Below are positions 38,997 to 50,902 of a stretch of DNA of 64,000 nucleotides, piece by piece (position 1 is the stretch's first letter; each line of letters starts with the position of its first letter). The DNA lies in NCBI GenBank assembly GCA_016758965.1, contig JAEPRB010000016.1, forward strand, positions 186,001 to 250,000. The letters run 5' to 3'. The notes beneath the pieces are model-generated. The model worked only from the letters and a program-made list of their open reading frames with translations, did not search any database and was not told where the DNA came from. The translations under genes were made by a program, and so were the position numbers. The stretch comes from Circinella minor (Eukaryota; Mucoromycota; Mucoromycetes; Mucorales; Lichtheimiaceae).

Positions 38997-39036
<40 letters not shown>

Positions 39037-39562
39037 TTTTTATTTAAAATACTATATAACAACCATTTTTCTTTATATATATACACACACATTCTAGATA
39101 TATATTTTATATTACTTATAACCAAAAATAATTCTTTACTACTATTATATACAACTTTATATTTTCATATAACCCATTCCCACAAATGTGTACAATTTTT
39201 TTTTTTCCCTTTTTTTGTTTGATAATCCATTTATTTTTGAAAAAGAAACCAGGTAAAAAGATTAGGTATACTGTCAAATATACACAACAAACAAAGTTTA
39301 TATTTGTGTTTGTGTTCATATGTTTTTCACATATTTAAGGGAGTACAAAATTTATTTTTTAATTCAAATCAATGATTATAAGTTCAAACAAGTACTCTTT
39401 ACTATCAAAAGTCCTTTTTGTTGTTGTTGTTATTGTTGATATCAATGTAAAAAAAAAATAATAATATTATATTTATTAATAATGAACGAAGGAATGAATT
39501 AAAAAAAAAGGTAAAAAGGAACGGGGGTAAAATATAAAAATACAAAGAGTATAAAAAAGGTT
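38882..39562. repeat. Intergenic with (CA)n, (CT)n and CTCA repeats
   Basis: Between convergent genes. It contains a (CA)n run at about 38922-38945 passing into (CTCA)n, and a (CT)n run of about 33 nt at 39000-39032. No coding region is supported; the ORFs here are repeat translations. Confidence 0.6.
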
Positions 39563-42450
39563 TTAAATAGAAAAATTCAATCTGGGTTGATAAAATTCTG
39601 GTTTTGGTGTACTTGGTTCATCATCATTTTCATCCTTACTATTTCTTTTATTGTTATCTTGTAATGCAGGAAAGTCGAAATGATGATCACCTACAGAACC
39701 ATTTGAAAAAGTAGGTGAAGGGGGTCCTGAAGTAGATGAAAAATAAACAGAAGATTCACTATCTGTCACTACACTAGCACGTGATTCAGGACGTTCAAAA
39801 GAAATAGGTCTAGATTGTTTGTCTTCTTCTTCTTTATCCTTTTTATCTTTTTGTTTTGATTCATTTGGAATGGCTCTTGCTGTCATAATACTTGCTGTAT
39901 CATCATCCTCATCATTATCATTATTATTATCATAATAATAATAATCATCAACACTGTCATTTGTTTTTGTTTCCTTCTTTTTTGTATTTATCTGTTGATC
40001 ATCATTCGTTTTTGATGTTATTTGTTTGTCTTTTTCTTTCACTGATTCTACTGATGTTGAACTATTCACTACGATAGCAGTAGAAATAGTATTATGACTA
40101 CTTTCCATACTACTGTGACTACTACTATTAGGTATTTCATCATGATCTTTAATAACTTGTGTTTTTTCATCTGTTATATCTGTTTTAGTATCTGTTGTCG
40201 TTGTTTCTATTTTCATTGTAGGACGATTCGGATTTTTTGGTTGTGAAGTGGGAGGAGTAGAATGAATAGATCGAACTGTAGGAATAGAAACTGTAGAACC
40301 ATTATTATTTCTTTGTTGTTGTTGTTGATCTTCTGTTGTTGTTGTTGTAGAAGAAGTAGAAGAAGTAGATGTTGAATCTAAAGATTTGATGGGAATAGGA
40401 GCTGAAATCATTTTTGTACCTTGTGCTGCAGAAGATACATCACACAAAACACGACACCATTGTAATAATTCTTCACGAGAATTAGTGCGGAAATAAAATG
40501 TACGATCTCTTTGAAGTACTTGTGTACCACGCTTGTGAATTTCAAATGTATAAGGACCTTCTGTTTTTTCATTTTCGGCAAAATGACTAATATCAATCGA
40601 TGGTATAATTGTTGTTTCTGGAATATAAATAGATCGTTCAGGTGATACTTTATCGTTCATTGTAAATTGATGTAAATAACCACCTAGCAATAATAATAAT
40701 AATAGTTTGAATGAGTTATTTTTTTATTTTTATTTTTTTAAAAAAAAACATCCAGTAAAAAATAAAATAAAAAATTGTATAAACTTACATTGACTAAGTA
40801 CATAATATCGTTCAGCATATTGTTTTAAAACACCTGTACGTCGTTCCAATATACCTTTAGCGACTGTCATGACTTTTGGATTGGATTTATTTGGATAATT
40901 GATTTTAAGATAATCTTTTAATGGATTTTCTTCATTGACCAAATCTTTCTTTTTGATATCATAAAAATTATTCCATTCGCTAGAAGGAACTAATTGTTCC
41001 ATCACCAATTGAAAAGGTGTATCATTTTCTTCTGTTCCTTTCCATAATCCGGGTGAAAGTTTTTTATAACAAAATTCGATGGCAGGTTTTAATTGTTCAA
41101 GTACACGTGCTTCATAAGCAGCTGTACCTTTTTGAATAGGAACCATTAATTTACGCATTCTATTTTCTTCATCAATTTCATGTTTTAATTGACGTAATAC
41201 ATCTAAAAATTTAAAAATAAAATAAGAATCTCATTTTTTTTTTTGGTTTATGGCATAAAGATGTTTTTTAACTTACATAGATTAGCAAGCCATGGATCAT
41301 GTTCAACAGGATATGTTTCAGCTGCTTTACAATAACGATTTAATTGAGTCATACTTTTACGTGTTGTTTCAGCTAAACGAAGTAATTCATCCATGATCAA
41401 TTCAGGTTCTTCTTTTAATCCACGAATCATTTCTTTGGCATCTTTACGTAACTTGACCAAACCAGGTAAAAAATCTTGTTGAATTTTTTTACCAAAATCT
41501 TTTTCTTCTGTAGCTAATTGAATACTAAGCATTTGAAGACCTGCTTGTAAGGTAGCCATAGCATTTTCAGAACTAGTATCACCAATATCTTCTTTTAATG
41601 TAGGTAAAGCACGTTGTGAAAAACATCGACTATTTTGAAAACTAATTTTAACTAATTCTTCTAACCAATTGATCACTGCTTTAATAAGATGTTGCCAATA
41701 ATCAAGTCGTGTAATAATTACTTCGGCTCGATTTAAACTAAATAGAGTTGGAACGCGTGGACCTGTTGTTTTGATATAATCAGTGGTTGTTGCAATAGTA
41801 TTTTGTTGTGGATCCATCGAAGATTCCTTGTTATATTCTTTTTTAATATCATATTTTTGAATAGTATTGGATGGTGTAGGTGTACTTTTACTAGAACTTG
41901 TACTACCAAATAATTTACTCTTTTTCTTTTTGGCTTGTTTTTTATTTTTATCTTTTGTTGCCATGGGTTTACTGATGATGCTACTATTATCTTCGGATTC
42001 AGACAAGTCATTTAATTTATGATTACTCAAGTTACGCGTCGAAAAAGAACGTGAAATGGAAGAAGATGACCAAAATGTTGCATTGGAAAGAGGAGGTCGC
42101 GATGTGGAGTTAGTAGGCGATGGTAAAACTTGATCCATAGTAAACGTATTTAAACTGTTGGAAGATGATGTGGATCGCATAAATGGACGTAACGTTTTAT
42201 GTGTTGTTGAAGGTTTATTTCGTTTATTGTTGTCATTGTCTGTTGTGAAAGCAATAGCTTCAAGTAATTCAGGAGGTGGAATAAGGTCAAATTGTTCTTT
42301 ATAACGACTTTTTTGAATGATAGGATCTTGTTGTTCTTCTGTAGTTAAAGAAGGAGTTATTATATTTGTATTAATACTTGATGTATCAATAGATGCAGTG
42401 GATTGTTTTCTTAAACTACTTTTTTCTGGTATTGGAGGAGCTGGTGTCAT
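39563..42450 (-). CDS. SLM1: Slm1/Slm2-like PH-domain protein
   Basis: In yeast Slm1/Slm2 bind PI(4,5)P2 at eisosomes and the plasma membrane and relay stress to TORC2. Exons are 42450-41277, 41202-40789 and 40683-39563, summing to 2709 nt (902 aa) with matching phases. Residues 1-230 are a disordered Ser/Thr-rich tail. A helical F-BAR-like region follows, beginning RLDYWQHLIKAVINWLEELVK and running on through DEENRMRKLMVPIQKGTAAY. The PH domain starts at KGILERRTGVLKQYAERYYV, continues across the second intron into LSQCGYLHQF, and ends near TNSREELLQWCRVLCDVS. The C-terminal 300 residues are low-complexity (poly-Q, Asp/Asn runs). The order F-BAR-like then PH is that of Slm1, so the assignment is good, although the symbol is by family. 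Confidence 0.88.
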
Positions 42451-43308
42451 GTTTTATTATTATTAAAGTAAAAAAAGAAAGGAAGGGAGTGTCTGTGTAG
42501 ATGATGTGAAAATAAAAAGTGGAGACAAAAAAAAAAAAAAAAGTGCCTGGAACAAAAGTAATAATTCTCTTTTGGTATCACATAAAAATGGGGTGGGTAC
42601 TTTCCCACATCAAGATCAAGTATATATATAAATATAAAATGGATCACAATTATAATTCTGGTATTGTTATTTAATAACTTGGAAACCTTTTGTTGGGGGG
42701 CTTTTTAACTAAAAGAAAATAAACTCTTTTTCTTTTTTTTACAACTTATATAAAAACTCTTTAGGTTTTTAAGCATAAAATAACTATTTTAACAATCACA
42801 CGTAGATATATATAAAAAAAAAAAAAAAACACATGCTAAAATACCATCGAGATGTTTACCTTAAATTACTTTTTAACCTTGTGGCCACTTTTTTTCTTTC
42901 TCTTTTTAGATTCATGTTACACACATAATTTGAGTGGTGTTTTAACAAGTTTGTTGTGGAGTTTTTTTAAAGAAATCACATGTATTTATTGATGATCAAT
43001 TTTTGCTTATTGTTAAATAATAAAATATTTACAGAAAACAATTATATTTGTTACAGCTGACATGATAATCAAAAAGTGATGGTTTTTTTTAAATCCTCAT
43101 TTTTCAATCTTATATCATCCGATTAAAATATTTTTTTGACGCACAAACCATATTTTGTGTGGGTTGATCCTTATCCTAAGGCGGAGAAGTTATATAATTT
43201 TTGATTATAAAAAGGGCGTGATTTGTATTTGTATTTTTTTTTTTCATTTCATTTCATTTCACTACCTTTTTATTTTTTTTTTATAACATTAACAACCAAT
43301 TAAATGAA
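42451..43308. promoter_or_regulatory. Divergent promoter region SLM1-like / MBOAT gene
   Basis: About 860 bp with poly-A/T tracts (42527-42542, 42815-42829) and, just before the MBOAT start, a pyrimidine-rich zone with ATTTC repeats (about 43243-43260). The last ten bases hold a two-codon uORF described separately. No coding region. Confidence 0.4.
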
Positions 43309-43312
43309 ATGA
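43304..43312 (+). promoter_or_regulatory. Minimal uORF (Met-Lys-stop) overlapping the MBOAT start
   Basis: ATGAAATGA reads ATG-AAA-TGA, and its stop shares bases with the main ATG at 43309-43311. Such a start-stop overlap could damp translation or act by reinitiation. Whether the leader mRNA includes it is unknown but likely, because it is adjacent to the start. Confidence 0.5.
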
Positions 43313-44850
43313 ATTCAATAGATACATTATTACAAGCTGGAAATACTCGTTTTCAAACGGGTATTCCAATAACAATGATAATTTTTAGTATACCTACTGG
43401 ATTATTAACACTTTTACTTGTTAATGAAAAGATATCCAATCATGTGAAACAAATCTTATCTATTCCATTATTAACAATTCTTTTCTTGACACCTATTCTT
43501 TTTTCATGTTCAAATGCTAGTAAGTTTATTATTATTATTATTATTTATACATCTTGAATAAGAAAAGAGAATATATAACTAAAATAATTAATAATTGTTG
43601 ATTTTTTTTTTTTTATCTAAATAGTATTTGATCTTTTATCTTCTGTTGCATGTTATAACTTATTTTTACGATTATTTGAATTTTATTGGATTAGTCCATT
43701 ACTTTATGGTAAATCAGTTTATGCTCATCCTGATTATATATATACTGAATTTTGGGCTGCCCTTTGTAAATTTCCTAAATCAAACAAAAAGAAAAATCAT
43801 GATATAAAACCAAAAGTTTATATTAAAGATAAGGTAAAATGATAATAATATATAACGTAAAAAAAAAAAAAAAAAAAAAAAAAGAAAAAAGTGATTAAAC
43901 GTTTTTATTTCTTATATATATTATATAGAAATGGTATCATATAGTGAGTTATATGACTTATCATGCATTTATTTGTGATCTTATTGGTTCTTGGTGGTCA
44001 ACATTTTCTAGTCATGATATTATTGTTATGCGTCAAGATCGTCCTATTTTATTTTTTGTATTTTTATTTGTTATTGTATTTATGCTTAATAGTGCATTTA
44101 ATATGTTTGGTTATGCCTTACATTTATTTCACTGTATTTATTATGATCATGGTTCTTATTCTGAGGGTAAGTTAGTATGTTATAGTAAATAAGAAATTAT
44201 ATAAATTATTTAGGTTCATATAATAAACTCAACATATTGATACTCTATATATTTATATTTATATTTATATAGAACAATGGCGTTCATTGATGAAAAATCC
44301 AATTTTATCTACATCACTTGAAGAACTTTGGTCTATTCGTTGGCATCAACTTTTACATACTTCATGGGTTGCATTTGGTTTTCGTCCAGCTCGTTATATT
44401 GCACAACGTCTACTTGCAAAAACTGTCAAGAATCCTTTACCTATTGCATTATTTATGGGTACTTTAGCTGTATTTGCAGTATCAGGATTAATGCATGAAT
44501 ACATTATTTTTAATAATGTTGGATGGTCTATTTATTCTCGTTTCTTTCTGGGTCAACAATTATTTTTCTTTTTCATTCATGGTGTAGGTATGACATTGGA
44601 ACGATTTGTAGCCAAAATAACAAAAAAATACATGTCATCCACTCTTCTTGAATCATTTTTAGTGAAACACATTATTCAACGTATTTGGGTATTTAGTTTT
44701 GCATTTTTCACTTTTCATTTTTTTATGGACGGATTTGCTTATTGGGGTATATGGAATGATAATCCATTTACATTGACACGTCCTTTTGTTTATCAATTCT
44801 TTCTTTCTATTGTACCAAATGGAAGAAATCTTTGTGGTAGTCTTTTATAA
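43309..44850 (+). CDS. Wax-synthase-like membrane-bound O-acyltransferase
   Basis: Exons 43309-43519, 43625-43833, 43929-44166 and 44273-44850 sum to 1236 nt (411 aa). The protein is multi-spanning, with hydrophobic helices at residues 15-65, 70-95, 165-195 and across the C-terminal half. Family hallmarks of the plant wax-synthase-like MBOAT group are SLEELWSIRWHQLLHTSWVA followed by FGFRPARYIAQ, and the membrane-embedded VSGLMHEYIIF with the probable catalytic His. The reaction is transfer of an acyl group from acyl-CoA to an alcohol or sterol; the acceptor is unknown. Fungal relatives include acetyltransferases of secondary metabolism, but no cluster genes lie nearby. Confidence 0.85.
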
Positions 44851-45521
44851 TATATATATATATATATATATTTTTAAATTACAATTTATTATTATACCTC
44901 CTCCTTCTTCCTATATTTGATTCTTCTATTAATAACATTCTCTTGTAACTTTTTATTTTTTATTTTTTACGTATTTTAATAAACATGGTACATTTTTAAA
45001 GGGGCAAATGTATTATATTTTGCATATATAATATTTTTAATGTCATTGCTTTTGAGTAATTTTTCTTTTTTGCTTTACGTATTTTAAACCAGCTTATAGA
45101 AATTACATGACAAATTAAAAATAACCCTATCGTACATTTATATTTTATATAAGATTAAGCTATTTCCAAATTCATATTCGGAATTGTATATCATAGACCA
45201 TCATCCGGAGCGGTGGTTGTTACAAACTATAAATTATGCTACGTAAATCACAGTCCACGTAACAGTTTTTAAATAATTAAATTACAGTAAATGTATGATA
45301 CTGACTTTTAGACGGGTTGTTACATCAGTTGAAAATTTCACCCAGGTACGACGCCTTTACCAAAGCAATGTCTTCCGCTTTGCTAAATGCGGGACTTTTT
45401 TTTTTCTTGCGTCCATTGTTAATAGTGGGAGTCCGTTGCAGGTCGAGTGCTGCTAGTAGTAGTAGTAGTAGCGTTGCTCATTTTGAAAATATCATAGAAG
45501 CGATTTTTTTAAAGTCAAAGA

Positions 45522-45626
45522 GCTGTTAAACTTCACAGCATTGTAACAGCTACCGCTACAGGAGCTGAATGTTGTCAAAAAAAAAAAACTGTTACGTAAA
45601 TTTACTATAATAGCGGCTTTAACAGC
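45522..45626. repeat. Foldback / inverted-repeat element
   Basis: The left arm GCTGTTAAA (45522-45530), followed by GTAACAGCTACCGCT, faces the right arm AGCGGCTTTAACAGC (45612-45626). The outermost 9 bp are perfectly complementary. A similar GC-richer hairpin lies at 47841-47884, suggesting a small dispersed foldback family. Confidence 0.4.
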
Positions 45627-46179
45627 ACTACTACGGATGGTATAAGTAGAACATATAATGTAATATGTTTACTGTAATTTGTTTTTCATGGTACTTTTTA
45701 TTATCTAAAATGTGGTAAATTTAAAACATTTAAAAGACGACAGGATAGTAAAACACGACCAAAGATAGTGGAGTCAAATTAAAAGATATAGCTATGGAGG
45801 AATGACACAACTACAGGATGACACGACTTTTGGTTGTTGCTGTCCTTAAAGGGTGACGCAAAGGGTACTTACCAATTGTCTTTTCTTAAAGCCAAATGAA
45901 CAACAATTATTAAAATAGTCCTATAACACAACAACTAATTTTGTTGTCTACTCAACGTAAAAATCAACGCCAGATAGATTTTTTTTAACTAATTACTAAA
46001 CTACGTACCATTCTATTTGCATTCATTGATATTAAATGTTTCAAATCTTTGCTGTAGCTTATTCTATTTCGTACTTTCAAAAAGAAAGACGTCGACTTTT
46101 CGGTAATACTATCCAATGTACTTGTTCTTTTTATATAATAAGCATTGATTGAATATTATATGTTTCTCTTTTAGGGTGG

Positions 46180-46400
46180 CCTCAGATGGCAGTTGAGAAT
46201 GGATCTGGCGTCAACTCATGCCTGATTCCGTCTCTAAAGTATCCAAGTGCATTAAGAAAAAAGTTGAGATTTGCTCGTCACTACTGGCTCCCTCTCACTG
46301 GGTGTGCGATCTAAGAAATACTTTAGATGACAGTCAAGACTTGATCTGGCGTCAGCTCACTCTTCGATTTCCTCTCTGAACTACCCGAGTTCATTCATAT
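46180..46400. repeat. Degenerate direct duplication
   Basis: Two related segments, about 46185-46250 and 46325-46390, share GATCTGGCGTCA(A/G)CTCA, a preceding AGATG(G/A)CAGT and a following pattern CCGTCTCTAAAGTA / CCTCTCTGAACTA. Their base composition is more balanced than the surroundings. Origin unknown; probably a decayed repeat. Confidence 0.35.
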
Positions 46401-46910
46401 GGGGCATGCTTGACTGATTAAATCTTGGCGCTTCATCTCGTCCGAGTGCGCGTTTTATAGTTATTATCTTCCAACATAATATTATACCTGACAAAATGGA
46501 ATATATAAAATGTGAGGGAACAAGTGACATGAATTGAGTGTATTGGTTATATAATATGAGAGCAAGACCCATCCAATGGAAGTCTAAATTTGGCTGACGA
46601 CTTGGAATTGTCGATTTTGATGATATGCTGACTGTAGGTAATCTAATATGGTTTTCTTATTATTATTTGTTGGGTTGATATTCATGTCATCTTTAACTCA
46701 TATTTTCTTTCTTTTTCTACAACATACGTAATTCCATATGTCAAGAAAAGCAGGTACTAGATTCATTTTCAGATAGATGACTACGTAAGGATATTTTTTG
46801 CCCAACATTACAAATTGTTTTGTTTTCTCTATACATATCGATTTTTTGATTTTGATTTTGGTTAAGTTGTATAAAGTAATAACTTTGTTATATATAAACA
46901 GATATTATAT

Positions 46911-47075
46911 TACAGTTGAACCCTGTTTTTTGCATAGGTGGGGTTTGGCTTGAAAGTAGTGCAAAAACCGGAGGTGTGCAAAAAGTGGGGTCGAAAACAT
47001 AGTAAAATTAGAGTGGGATTTTGGCCAAAAGGTGTGCAAAAAGAGGGGGTGTGCAAAAAACGGGGTTTTACTGTA
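46911..47075. mobile_element. pogo/Tigger-like MITE (161 bp, TA target site)
   Basis: TA-CAGTTGAACCC at 46911-46923 begins, and GGGGTTTTACTG-TA at 47062-47075 ends, a short non-coding element. The terminal 22 bp form inverted repeats matching at 19 positions, both running into a GTTTTTTGCA / TGCAAAAAAC block. CAGT..ACTG ends with TA duplication are the hallmark of pogo/Tigger-type Tc1-mariner elements. The interior repeats GTGCAAAAA motifs. It encodes nothing, so it must be mobilised in trans. Confidence 0.75.
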
Positions 47076-47359
47076 CTGTACTTGACTTATTGTAAACGTT
47101 GTTGCGGGTAATAATACTAGGAATGTTAATGATATAATAGTAATAATGTAAATTTTATGATTGGCAAGAAAAGATAAGATGATGATGGTATTTCTGTATG
47201 ATGAACATGTACTTTGGTTATAACGTTTGAAATATAAAAAAACGACTAATAAAAAGAAAGCAAGAGAATGGGATCAAGATAAAGGATATTATATAATACA
47301 AAAAAAATATAAGAATGAATTCTTAAATCAGCTTATTCATTGGGGGAGGGGGGATAGCT

Positions 47360-47465
47360 TCACCTACAGCATCTTCACCTCCAGCATCTTCACCTCCAGC
47401 ATCTTCACCTCCAGCTCTTCACCTTCAGCATCTTCACCTTCAACATCTTCACCTTCAGCATCTTT
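47360..47465. repeat. Minisatellite, about 15-bp unit (CATCTTCACCTCCAG)
   Basis: Six to seven units of CATCTTCACCT(C/T)CAG-type sequence. On the minus strand the repeat reads as an acidic (EDxEGE)n tract near the C-terminus of the degenerate gene above. A small deletion in one unit (near 47415) shifts the frame from EDAEGE to EVKML. Confidence 0.7.
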
Positions 47466-47840
47466 ATTTTCATCGGGAGCTGCTGTTCTTCTTTTTTTTT
47501 TGCTTGCATTTGTTCCAGAACTATTACCACTATTAGGAGGTTTTTCGTTTGTTTTTTGCGGTAGGTGAGAAGCAGTGGGGAATGGAGTTTAATGAAGGAG
47601 AACCGGATACAATATCGTCGTCGTTCTTATTGATAATCCGGAGCATATAAGTTAATAAAGTTTTTACATAAAAAACTAATTTTGAATATGGTTCGAAGTC
47701 TTGGGGATAATACCTTCGACTCCAATTGGAAAATGGATCCATTTTTTTTTTTTTTTTTTTTGGTCGGCTTATTCTGCCGACGTATCTTTTTGGACAATCC
47801 AAAATATGCGGAAGCATGATGTACACCTGAGCTCAAGTGC

Positions 47841-47884
47841 AGCGGTGCTGTTAAAGAAAAAAAAAACTTTACAGCCACCGCCGC
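47841..47884. repeat. GC-rich hairpin
   Basis: AGCGGTGCTGTTAAAG (47841-47856), an A-rich loop, then CTTTACAGCCACCGC. The arms are complementary apart from a one-base offset. It resembles the foldback at 45522-45626. Confidence 0.4.
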
Positions 47885-49240
47885 ACCAACTTTGCTGTAA
47901 AAACTGGACTGTAAAGTTACAGCCCTGGGGGTGATTTAATAAAATAATTTATTATTACTCATTCTTCTCTCTGTTATTGCTCCCCCTTGAATAATGGATA
48001 TTGATAGAATGACGTACCAGAAAGAGTAAAACCGAACGTCTTTAATTGACGAACGGATGCTGGTGACTGTTTGTAAAGCTTCATATACATGTCTTTCATA
48101 ATCTTCGGCGTCTTGAATCCTGATTCAAATATGGTTTTCGTATTTGTTGTATCAGTTTCTTTACCAGCCTCAACGGTTCCGAATTCGAACGCTTCAGTAG
48201 CAAATCTGATGTCTGTTTTGGAACCAATTTGCTTCCTTCAAGAGGCTGGTAAGTGATGACAGTGGTCATGAATAACCCATTGACCAATCGCTGTTAAGAC
48301 AACCCGAAGTTGCCTTGCTTGTCGTTTCACCTATATATATATATATATATATATATATACGTTAGATTAGTTATCTTTATTCACATATTACACACACACA
48401 CACAAATATATATATATATATATATTATTGTCTGTGTAAAAAGAAAAAAAAAACATACGGAATCGAATCAATAGTTCCAGCATAAAAATAAGGGTCAATA
48501 ATAGACCATATATGCTTTAATAGGTCAGCTTCCGTTCGCTGCTTATCCAAGTTTATCCAAGTAATTATAAAAAAAGATATCCAAAACCCTGCCAATGGAT
48601 GAATGAACCCAATGAAGATCAGGTTCGGTCCTTGGACGACAATTACGCTGGATATGTAAGTTGCGAATGTCGTCCAAGGACATCTATAAATATCAACAAA
48701 GTTTAGTTTAATCGACCTGTTTGATACAACAAAATAAATATTGGAAAAAAAGAACTTACTGAATTTTGATACTTCTCAAGGTATCTAATTATTGCTTCAG
48801 GTAATTCTGCTACCACCGGCACTGCTTCATTTCTAACTTCATCTAATTCCTCTTCGCTGAAGTAACTTCTCCACTCAACATCCTCCGGATCCATGATTAA
48901 TGAACAAGAAAGACTAATACAGATAAAAAAAAAGGAAAGATATATTAATAGGTAATTCAAACAAGTTAATAAAATAATAAAATAAAAAGACAGTCACTCA
49001 CTGTTCGTAATTTGATGCCAATGCATGCTTCTTCGACTTTTCTTTTACTACATTTTAACTCCCACATTTCATTTTCCTTAAGATCGACGTACATATTCCT
49101 AATAGTTTTTTTTTTATCTTGTTCAGATAACTGCCTTTTATTTTTACTTGTCGCTGATATTGTGGAAGCCGACAACAGAGAACTATGAGTCTCATCTTTC
49201 TTTTGTTTTTCTTTCTTGAAATGAAGTTTGAGAAAAGCTT

Positions 49241-50335
49241 CAGCAATAATTCCCCCCCCTCCCCAAGCTTAAATGGAGGAGGGAGGGGTGTAACAGCTTG
49301 ATATTTTGAATTGGCTGAAAAGCACTGTTGGCCTTTTTCTTTTAAAAAAGAAAAAATGGGACAAATCAATGAACCATTGATTTGTCATTTCTTAAAAAAG
49401 AAATAGGATTATAAAAAAAAGTAGGAAGCTGGGAATTGTTTTATAAGATTTACAATAGAGTGAGTGAATTGATACACGGCCATTGCAAATTATTATAAAA
49501 CAGTGGTTGGAAATCAGAAGCAAGATACAACAGACAATTAAAGTGATTGGAAGACACAATTAAAGTGAATGAGGAACGGGTAAAGAGGAAGAAAAAGAAA
49601 AAGAAAGGGGGGGGTAAAAAAAAAAAAAGGAACATCAAAGAATTATGCAGAACCAACGCGTCTGAGAATAAAAAAAAAATCTACGAAGTTTTATAATGTT
49701 AGATAAAAAACAGGTTATTTTTTCTTTCCCATGACATTGAATTTGGAGAAACAAAAAAGAGTATAATCTTTAAAGAGAAAATAAATAAATAATAACAATA
49801 CTTTCTTTATTTACGTGTTTTGATAGATAGACGAGTAGCTTTCTGAAAAAAATAAAATAAATTCTTGCCTTCTCATTTGAATAGAAATGTATGCATTATT
49901 TTCAAGTATTCATATCTTCAAAAGAGAATTTTATGATTGATTTTTCATTTAGAACATTAGAAATAATTAAAAAAAAGTCCCCTTTATGTAATGTCAAGAA
50001 AATATACTGAATTTTTGAGACAATCCTCAATATAGAAAAGGCAGTTTATTCATTTTATTTGTTTTGTTTTTATAGAACGATGTTAAGTTATATATGTATT
50101 TGAGAGATACAACTTTTGTTATTTGAATGATGATTTGTTATGCATACTATAAATGTACACTTGTGGTTATTATAACAGTTTATATAGAGTTATACACACT
50201 ATATTTTATTCTTATAAAAGTTCAACAAGCAATAATGATTTAAGTGTAGGGAATAAATGTTTTTTTTGCAAATAAATCGGTGATGATAACTGGGACTTTA
50301 ATGTGTTCTGAGACAAAATGGTGTTTTTTTTTTAG
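49241..50335. other. Intergenic, no supported gene
   Basis: AT-rich sequence with one C-run and one G-run (49252-49262 and 49608-49615). Nothing coding is evident on either strand. Confidence 0.4.
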
Positions 50336-50539
50336 TTATATTGTAGTTGGATACCGTTTATATCTTGACGGATTAGAATATATTTTTACAAATGGAAGTA
50401 AAACAGGTTCAGTGGGGTCTTCCACGTAACAAACATCCATGTCGAGTTTGTTGATTTTCTCTGATAATTTAAAAAAATTATCGTCGTTCAATTCTTCACA
50501 AAACACCATACACACAGCTTGTTCACGTGTAATAATCAT
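50336..50539 (-). CDS. Small protein of unknown family (67 aa), intact copy
   Basis: ATG-initiated ORF starting MIITREQAVCMVFCEEL and ending RYKRYPTTI-stop. It is considered real because a second, frameshifted copy at 61119-61341 conserves the protein: ISREQAICIIYCE versus ITREQAVCMVFCE, and CYSDNPTEPM versus CYVEDPTEPV. The pattern of conservative changes indicates past selection on the protein. It has no signal peptide or TM segment and no family I recognise. Both copies lie in transposon-rich stretches on the minus strand. Confidence 0.6.
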   Translation of the reverse strand: MIITREQAVCMVFCEELNDDNFFKLSEKINKLDMDVCYVEDPTEPVLLPFVKIYSNPSRYKRYPTTI

Positions 50540-50902
50540 TTTAAATAATATGTCGAATGTGAAAACAAGAATTTGAAAGACTTGAAAAGTAAAAAAGGTG
50601 TTATTATATCGTTTGAATTCTTTTTTTCTTTTTTGTTTTAAATGGGAAAGAACAGGATTTTTTTTTCAAATGACTGTATATCATTTATGCTGACTTCTTT
50701 TTTTTTTTCCCTCTTACTTTATTAAGTTTTTATATATGTTTCAATGTTCTTATGATGATGGGAATAAGAGGAATTTACGATATCAGATAATTTACGATTT
50801 TATTGTGTAACTCTTTTTAGCTGAGCAAATAAAAAAAAAATACTTTTGCATATTTTCAATGTTACAATGGGAACGAAGCTTCTCTTTCTTCTTCTCTAAA
50901 TA
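50540..50902. promoter_or_regulatory. Divergent region, 67-aa gene / CN-hydrolase
   Basis: About 360 bp with T tracts (50623-50640, 50659-50667, 50698-50709); presumed shared upstream region of two divergent genes. No specific site assigned. Confidence 0.35.

Larger units (their letters stand above)
44851..46912. other. Repeat-rich intergenic region
   Basis: No supported gene. It contains a (TA)n tract right after the MBOAT stop, a foldback element near 45522-45626, a short (AGT)n run at 45454-45470, and a degenerate internal duplication around 46180-46400 in which GATCTGGCGTCA occurs twice. ORFs in this stretch do not resemble known proteins. Confidence 0.4.
47348..49240 (-). pseudogene. 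Degenerate copy of a Mucoromycota multicopy protein family
   Basis: Minus-strand exons recovered by eye: TISATSKNKRQLSEQDKKK then MYVDLKENEMWELK and KRKVEEA (about 49175-48990); DPEDVEWRSYFSEEELDEVR then ELPEAIIRYLEKYQN (about 48893-48757); LDDIRNLHIQRN then RTEADLLKHIWSIIDPYFYA (about 48680-48460). Next come QIGSKTDIRFATEAFEFGTV and EAGKETDTTNTK then KTPKIMKDMYMKLYKQ (about 48240-48080), ILDCPKRYVGRISR and an acidic repeat tail (to about 47350). I recall this arrangement from abundant uncharacterised Mucoromycota proteins. D..E-x-G-K in the fourth block is reminiscent of PD-(D/E)XK nucleases. An in-frame TGA precedes RKQIGSKTD, and one exon frame ends at GEQ-stop, so the copy is probably dead. 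Start uncertain. Confidence 0.5.

Noticed and set aside
38835..39222. ORFs with Ser-Leu and His-Thr repeats
   Set aside because: They are translations of the (CT)n and (CA)n microsatellites after the stop of transporter 3.
45317..45529. 70-aa ORF with a poly-Ser tract
   Set aside because: It is created by an (AGT)n repeat and a T run, starts without ATG, and has no supporting homology.
48096..48287. 63-aa ORF starting MVNGLFMTTVITY
   Set aside because: It is an alternative frame of the degenerate family gene; the frame with GSKTDIRF..EAGK fits the surrounding exons better.
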